This document shows positions 59,105 through 64,000 of a stretch of DNA of 64,000 nt, one piece after another. Origin of the DNA: Bacillota bacterium (GTDB taxonomy: Bacteria; Bacillota; Clostridia; Lachnospirales; Lachnospiraceae); the NCBI GenBank assembly GCA_023399055.1, contig JAEWQV010000010.1:868001-932000 (forward strand), written 5' to 3'. The notes under the pieces are model-generated. The model was not told the origin of the DNA. It saw only the letters and a list, made by a program, of their open reading frames with translations, and ran no database searches. Position 1 is the stretch's first letter. Each line of letters opens with the position of its first letter. A program made the translations under genes and the position numbers.

Positions 59105-61726
59105 CTATTTATTGTTAAGAGCTGCCTGTGCTGCTGCTAATCTAGCGATTGGCACACGGAAAGGAGAACAGGATACATAGTTCAAACCTACCTTGTGGCA
59201 GAATTCAACGGAGGAAGGATCTCCACCGTGCTCACCACAGATACCAAGCTTAATATTAGGTCTAGCTGCGCGGCCTTTTTCGGAAGCCATCTTAACTAAC
59301 TGGCCAACACCTTCTTGATCAAGTCTTGCAAATGGATCTGACTCGAAGATTTTGGTCTTGTAGTAAGCATCTAAGAACTTACCAGCGTCATCACGGGAGA
59401 AACCGAATGTCATCTGTGTTAAGTCGTTAGTACCGAAGGAGAAGAATTCAGCTTCTTCAGCAATTTCGTCAGCAAGTAAAGCTGCACGAGGAATCTCGAT
59501 CATAGTACCGATATGATATTCGATATCGGAGTTTAATTCTTTCTTAACTGCTTCTGCAGTCTCAACTACGATTTCCTTAACAAACTTTAACTCTCTCTTC
59601 TCGCCTACAAGAGGAATCATGATCTCAGGAACAATGTTAAAGCCTTTTTCGTTCTTAACTTCGATAGCTGCTTCCATAACTGCTCTGGTTTGCATTTTAG
59701 CAATTTCAGGGTAAGTTACAGCAAGACGGCAACCTCTGTGACCCATCATAGGGTTGAACTCGTGTAAGGAATCACAAACAGCCTTAACTTCTGCTACAGT
59801 AAGATCCATATCTTTAGCTAATGCTGCGATATCGTCTTCGTTTGTAGGTACGAACTCATGTAGAGGAGGATCCAGGAATCTGATAGTAACTGGTCTACCT
59901 TCCATTACTTCGTAAAGACCCTTGAAGTCACCCTTCTGGAAAGGAATTAACTCACTAAGAGCTTCTTCTCTAGCTTCAACAGTCTTAGAAAGAATCATCT
60001 TTCTAATCTTGTGGATTCTATCGCCTTCAAAGAACATATGCTCTGTACGGCAAAGGCCGATACCTTCTGCACCAAACTTAATAGCGTTAGCTGCGTCAGC
60101 AGGTGTATCTGCATTTGTTCTTACTTTTAATGTTCTGATTTCATCAGCCCATGTCATAATTCTATCAAAGTTACCACTGATGGAAGCTTCTACAGTAGGG
60201 ATATCTCCGATGTAGATGTTACCTGTGGAACCGTCTAAGGAGATGTAATCTCCTTCTTTAACAGTGTTACCAGCTAAGGTGAAGAATTTCTCTTCTTCAT
60301 TGATGTTGATTTCACCACAACCAGATACACAAGCAGTACCCATACCACGAGCAACAACAGCTGCGTGAGAAGTCATACCACCACGAACGGTTAAGATACC
60401 TTCAGCTGCATGCATACCTTCGATATCTTCTGGAGAAGTCTCAAGACGAACAAGGATAACTCTTTCGCCTTTTTCATGATTGTTCTTAGCATCTTCTGCT
60501 GTAAAGTATACTTTACCAGCTGCTGCACCAGGAGATGCAGGAAGTGCATTACCAGCAGGCTTAGCTTCTGCTAATTTTTTAGGATCAAAGGTAGGATGTA
60601 ATAACTGATCTAAGGATTTTGCTTCAATTCTCTTGATTGCATCTTCCTTTGTGATTTTACCTTCATCAACTAAATCGCAAGCGATCTGAAGAGCAGCAGG
60701 AGCTGTTCTCTTACCGTTACGTGTCTGTAAGAAGTAAAGTTTCTTATCTTCAATAGTGAATTCCATGTCCTGCATATCTCTGTAGTGATTCTCTAACAGA
60801 GTAGCAATTCTCATGAACTCAGCATATGCTTCTGGCATGTCCTGCTCAAGTCTGGAGATAGGAAGTGGAGTTCTGATACCGGCAACAACGTCTTCACCCT
60901 GAGCATTGATCAGGTATTCACCATAGATCTTAGCTTCACCAGTGGAAGGGTTACGAGTAAATGCTACACCAGTACCTGATGTATCGCCCATGTTACCAAA
61001 TACCATTGCCTGAATGTTAACTGCAGTACCCCAATCGCCAGGGATATCATTCATTCTTCTATAGTAAATAGCACGAGGATTGTCCCAGGAACGGAATACA
61101 GCAGTAATCGCTTCGATTAACTGATCTGCAGGGTTCTGAGGGAAATCTGTACCTTTTTCAGCTTTGTATAAAGCTTTGAAACCAGCGATAACTTCTTTTA
61201 AATCATCCGCTGTAAGATCGGTATCATAATGAACACCTTTCTTCTCTTTGATTTCATCTAATACTCTTTCGAATTTAGATTTGCTAACTTCCATAACAAC
61301 GTCAGAGAACATTTGGATAAATCTTCTGTAAGAGTCATATGCAAATCTAGCATTGCCAGCTTTCTTAGCAAAACCTTCAACAGCTGCATCAGTTAAACCT
61401 AAGTTAAGAATTGTATCCATCATACCAGGCATGGATGCTCTAGCACCGGAACGAACTGATACAAGTAAAGGATTCTCTGTATCACCGAATTTTTTGCCCT
61501 GCTCTTCCTCAAGAATTGCTAAAGATGCAAAAATCTGGCTTCTGATTTCGTCTGTGATCTTCTTACCGCTATTGTAGTAGTCTGTACAAGCTTCTGTCGT
61601 TACTATAAAACCTTGAGGAATCGGAAGACCTAAGTTAGTCATTTCTGCTAAGTTAGCGCCTTTACCGCCGAGAAGGTTCTTCATATCTGCCTTACCTTCT
61701 TTGAACAAATATACCCATTTTGCCAT
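59105..61726 (-). CDS. ppdK: Pyruvate, phosphate dikinase
   Basis: An 873-residue enzyme interconverting PEP, AMP and PPi with pyruvate, ATP and Pi, central to PPi-based glycolysis in cellulolytic clostridia. The N-terminal ATP-grasp domain starts VYLFKEGKADMKNLLGGKGA. The phospho-His domain has GGMTSHAAVVARGMG (His ~455). The C-terminal PEP/pyruvate barrel shows FGTNDLTQMTFGFSRDD and catalytic Cys in GICGEHGGDP. Length matches the Clostridium symbiosum enzyme. ATG follows TAGGAGGGCACTTACAAA. Monocistronic with its own terminator, and a 5' hairpin ~65 bases upstream. Confidence 0.98.
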   Translation of the reverse strand: MAKWVYLFKEGKADMKNLLGGKGANLAEMTNLGLPIPQGFIVTTEACTDYYNSGKKITDEIRSQIFASLAILEEEQGKKFGDTENPLLVSVRSGARASMPGMMDTILNLGLTDAAVEGFAKKAGNARFAYDSYRRFIQMFSDVVMEVSKSKFERVLDEIKEKKGVHYDTDLTADDLKEVIAGFKALYKAEKGTDFPQNPADQLIEAITAVFRSWDNPRAIYYRRMNDIPGDWGTAVNIQAMVFGNMGDTSGTGVAFTRNPSTGEAKIYGEYLINAQGEDVVAGIRTPLPISRLEQDMPEAYAEFMRIATLLENHYRDMQDMEFTIEDKKLYFLQTRNGKRTAPAALQIACDLVDEGKITKEDAIKRIEAKSLDQLLHPTFDPKKLAEAKPAGNALPASPGAAAGKVYFTAEDAKNNHEKGERVILVRLETSPEDIEGMHAAEGILTVRGGMTSHAAVVARGMGTACVSGCGEININEEEKFFTLAGNTVKEGDYISLDGSTGNIYIGDIPTVEASISGNFDRIMTWADEIRTLKVRTNADTPADAANAIKFGAEGIGLCRTEHMFFEGDRIHKIRKMILSKTVEAREEALSELIPFQKGDFKGLYEVMEGRPVTIRFLDPPLHEFVPTNEDDIAALAKDMDLTVAEVKAVCDSLHEFNPMMGHRGCRLAVTYPEIAKMQTRAVMEAAIEVKNEKGFNIVPEIMIPLVGEKRELKFVKEIVVETAEAVKKELNSDIEYHIGTMIEIPRAALLADEIAEEAEFFSFGTNDLTQMTFGFSRDDAGKFLDAYYKTKIFESDPFARLDQEGVGQLVKMASEKGRAARPNIKLGICGEHGGDPSSVEFCHKVGLNYVSCSPFRVPIARLAAAQAALNNK

Positions 61727-61789
61727 TTTGTAAGTGCCCTCCTAAAATAATTTATATTTTACAATTTGTAATAGCTTCACCCTTGATTG

Positions 61790-61889
61790 GGATGTCGAAA
61801 GTATTCTGTGACTCCACAAGACACTTTCGGCATCCAAATCATGACAATATACTACGCAAACATAACGAAAATACTTCATTATGTTTGCG
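61790..61889. other. Two hairpins in the ppdK upstream region
   Basis: GGATGTCGAAAGT (61790-61802) pairs with ACTTTCGGCATCC (61823-61835), 13 bp with one G-U. Then CGCAAACATAA (61855-61865) pairs with TTATGTTTGCG (61879-61889), with a plus-strand CTTTTTT just beyond. They lie between glyS and ppdK. The first is in or near the ppdK 5' leader. The remaining DNA to 62092 is AT-rich without a gene. Confidence 0.55.
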
Positions 61890-62092
61890 CACTTTTTTAT
61901 CATTCAAAGGATAAAGTTCATATACAAATTATAACTCGTTTTAGGCTTTTCTAATCGCTAAAAGCCAATGGTAATATTAAGCGAATGTACTCAAAAATCT
62001 TCTAAAATTTAGTACTTGAAGAGATTTCTGGAGGAATCCGCTTACCGTGCACATTATATCATAGATACTAAGGAATAGGAAAGTGTTTTTTT

Positions 62093-63481
62093 CTAAAATT
62101 TTAATTTATTCTCAAAATATACCTTGAGATCTTCAATTTTAATTCTTTCCTGCTGCATTGTATCTCTGTCACGTACAGTTACTGCGCCATCTGTCTCAGA
62201 CTCAAAATCATAAGTAATACAGAATGGTGTACCAATCTCATCCTGTCTACGATAACGCTTACCAATGTTACCTCTATCATCAAATTCACAGTTATAAGTT
62301 TTGCAAAGTTCTGTAAAGATTTTCTCTGCAGGCTCGGATAATTTCTTGGATAAAGGAAGAACACCAACCTTAACCGGTGCTAATGCAGGATGGAAACGAA
62401 GTACCGTACGTACATCACCTTCTTCAATCTGCTCTTCATCATATGCTGCACAGAGGAAGGCAAGTGCAACACGATCAGCACCAAGAGATGGCTCAATTAC
62501 ATAAGGAATATATCTTTCCTTTTTCTCATCATCGAAATAGCTCATATCTTCTTTGGATACTGTCTGATGCTGTGTTAAATCGTAGTTAGTACGATCTGCA
62601 ATACCCCACAACTCGCCCCATCCAAATGGGAACAAGAACTCAATATCAGTAGTAGCTTTACTATAGAAAGAAAGTTCTTCTGCATCATGATCTCTAACTC
62701 TCATCTCTTCCTCTTTCATGCCAAGAGCTTTTAACCAATCGATACAGAACTGTCTCCAATATGCGAACCATTCTAAATCCGTATCTGGCTCACAGAAGAA
62801 TTCCAATTCCATCTGCTCAAATTCTCTGGTACGGAAGGTGAAGTTACCAGGTGTAATCTCATTACGGAAGGACTTACCGATCTGACCTATACCAAATGGA
62901 ATTTTCTTACGAGAAGTTCTTTGCACATTCTTGAAGTTAACAAAGATACCCTGCGCTGTCTCTGGTCTAAGATAAACCACATTCTTTGCATCCTCGGTAA
63001 CTCCCTGGAAGGTCTTGAACATAAGGTTAAACTGACGAATATCAGTAAAGTTATGTTTACCACAGGTAGGGCAATTAATGCTATGTTCTTCAATGTATTT
63101 CTTCATATCTTCATGAGACCAGGCATCTACAGAACCTTCTACCGTAATACCTTTTTCCATGTTATAATCTTCAATAATCTTATCAGCGCGAAAACGCTCA
63201 TGACATTCCTTACAATCCATTAAAGGATCGGAGAAACCACCAAGATGACCAGATGCCACCCAAGTCTGTGGATTCATAAGGATTGCACAGTCAACACCAA
63301 CATTATAAGGATTCTCCTGTATGAATTTGGACCACCAAGCTTTTTTTACATTATTCTTAAGCTCAACACCAAGATTACCATAATCCCAGGTATTTGCTAA
63401 TCCACCATAAATCTCTGAGCCTGGATACACAAATCCTCTTGCCTTTGCCAGTGCAACAATTTTCTCCATCGTCTTTTCCAT
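62093..63481 (-). CDS. glyS: Glycyl-tRNA synthetase, single-chain (class II alpha2)
   Basis: A 462-residue class II synthetase. N-terminal EKIVALAKARGFVYPGSEIY then GGLANTWDYG; zinc-like site C..C (MDCKECHERF and INCPTCGKHN); motif 2 FRNEITPGNFTFRTREFEQM; motif 3 EPSLGADRVALAFL; anticodon-binding domain from ~360 (LAPVKVGVLPLSKK). I start at ATG 63481 (MEKTMEKIV), behind GAGGATGAATGT; the ORF extension to 63532 is not conserved in the family. Charges tRNA-Gly in the cytoplasm. No T-box leader visible in the short gap to the upstream gene. Confidence 0.96.
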   Translation of the reverse strand: MEKTMEKIVALAKARGFVYPGSEIYGGLANTWDYGNLGVELKNNVKKAWWSKFIQENPYNVGVDCAILMNPQTWVASGHLGGFSDPLMDCKECHERFRADKIIEDYNMEKGITVEGSVDAWSHEDMKKYIEEHSINCPTCGKHNFTDIRQFNLMFKTFQGVTEDAKNVVYLRPETAQGIFVNFKNVQRTSRKKIPFGIGQIGKSFRNEITPGNFTFRTREFEQMELEFFCEPDTDLEWFAYWRQFCIDWLKALGMKEEEMRVRDHDAEELSFYSKATTDIEFLFPFGWGELWGIADRTNYDLTQHQTVSKEDMSYFDDEKKERYIPYVIEPSLGADRVALAFLCAAYDEEQIEEGDVRTVLRFHPALAPVKVGVLPLSKKLSEPAEKIFTELCKTYNCEFDDRGNIGKRYRRQDEIGTPFCITYDFESETDGAVTVRDRDTMQQERIKIEDLKVYFENKLKF

Positions 63482-63544
63482 ACATTCATCCTCGCATTTA
63501 ATTTTAATATTATCAATAGGATTTGAAACCAATCCTATTAGCTG

Positions 63545-64000
63545 CTATTTAAAAACAATAATTGTTAATCCTTCGGCGGCTGCCTGCACTCTGTTATCCT
63601 TAAGTAAAGTAGCTCCATTGGAATAATACTTCACCTTTCCTTCTACTACGATTTCATAGGGCTCGTACAATATAAGAACTTTATAATCTTCATTTAGAAT
63701 AACTTCTTCGGTACTTGCGAGATCTTCGTTCTTTGCACTTATAAGAGTTGTCGGCAATTCTAATGCCACATCCTTTAAACCACCATTAAAATAAGCTGCT
63801 GGAACTTCATTGAAGGTTGAATATGCACGCATACCATTATAAGATAGTAACATTGCCGCTTTCGACTCATTAACTACAATTTCATCTATAGTGATTTTAT
63901 CATCACTATTCTTTGCGTTATATTCCTCTGTCTCCGTTTTCACAAAAGCCTCCAGCTCGTCCTTCTGGTAGTAAGCTTTGTCAAAGGTCTCAACAGTCGC
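63545..64000 (-). CDS. Partial gene, C-terminal part of an unrecognised protein
   Basis: The minus-strand frame is open from the window edge (64000) to the stop at 63545, so this is the last ~151 residues of a longer protein: ATVETFDKAYYQKDELEAFV, a helical part rich in Glu and Lys, then TLISAKNEDLASTEEVILNE, and GATLLKDNRVQAAAEGLTII. An internal GTG at 63943 is not a likely start. The hydrophilic, mixed alpha/beta pattern resembles secreted or lipoprotein tails in Lachnospiraceae. It precedes glyS by 63 bases. Function unknown. Confidence 0.6.
   Translation of the reverse strand, partial: ATVETFDKAYYQKDELEAFVKTETEEYNAKNSDDKITIDEIVVNESKAAMLLSYNGMRAYSTFNEVPAAYFNGGLKDVALELPTTLISAKNEDLASTEEVILNEDYKVLILYEPYEIVVEGKVKYYSNGATLLKDNRVQAAAEGLTIIVFK

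Noticed and set aside
61855..61889. Riboswitch upstream of ppdK
   Set aside because: Only two simple hairpins are seen; no known aptamer motif.
63482..63544. T-box leader before glyS
   Set aside because: The gap is only 63 bases, with no specifier stem or T-box sequence; any leader must be upstream of the operon outside the window.

Overview
The window looks like chromosome of a low-GC, spore-forming, plant-polysaccharide-degrading Firmicute of the Lachnospiraceae type (Lachnoclostridium/Clostridium phytofermentans-like). The grounds are AT-rich sequence with strong GGAGG ribosome sites, spore-coat-like proteins, pyruvate phosphate dikinase, single-chain glycyl-tRNA synthetase, an A-type flavoprotein, secreted GH5/CBM3 cellulases, YesM/YesN two-component systems and several carbohydrate ABC importers. 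Species assignment is inference. No rRNA, tRNA, CRISPR array, phage module or transposase was recognised.

Layout. 1-7.8 kb: a decayed GHKL kinase tail, an acetyltransferase, two small coat-related proteins, FprA, an overlapping ABC exporter pair and a second acetyltransferase. 7.9-12.1 kb: a MarR-controlled heterodimeric ABC exporter. 12.4-17.7 kb: an anchored protein, then a GH154-like (DUF2264) plus GH88 pair with a divergent AraC regulator, probably for uronic-acid-containing oligosaccharides. 17.9-28.8 kb: a CPBP-like membrane protein, a lipoprotein GH5 cellulase, a secreted GH5-CBM3-CBM3 cellulase, and a solute-binding protein/YesM/YesN sensing cassette. 29-36.6 kb: a polyol-type dehydrogenase, RbsC/RbsA-like permease and ATPase, a chemoreceptor and an RbsB-like binding protein. 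The ATPase and binding-protein genes carry homologous promoter regions. 37-46.1 kb: a methyltransferase, an ECF sigma/anti-sigma pair, an acetyltransferase, an AraC/GyrI regulator, and a two-component system with a repeat lipoprotein. 46.7-57.3 kb: a xylan island with binding protein, two permeases, GH8 exo-oligoxylanase, a CE1-like esterase, GH43 and a neighbouring GH120 beta-xylosidase. 58-64 kb: an AAC(3)-like acetyltransferase, ppdK, glyS and a partial protein running off the end.

How the genes work together: extracellular cellulases release cello-oligosaccharides. The xylan island imports xylo-oligosaccharides and cleaves them inside the cell (GH8, GH120, GH43, esterase). The RbsABC-like importer plus dehydrogenase handles a pentose or polyol. 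ppdK is central to PPi-linked glycolysis in such bacteria.

The most unusual aspect is the intergenic DNA. It holds at least six gene remnants: a GHKL kinase tail, an anti-sigma-like fragment, an unknown C-terminus, a frameshifted AraC regulator beside the intact xylan operon, a GH51/LacI chimera, and a frame before the GH5 tail. It also has a dispersed structured repeat (two clear copies, one degenerate), a duplicated ppdK 3' end plus terminator with further similar tail repeats, two kinds of short tandem repeats at gene ends, and a chain of hairpins behind a binding-protein gene.
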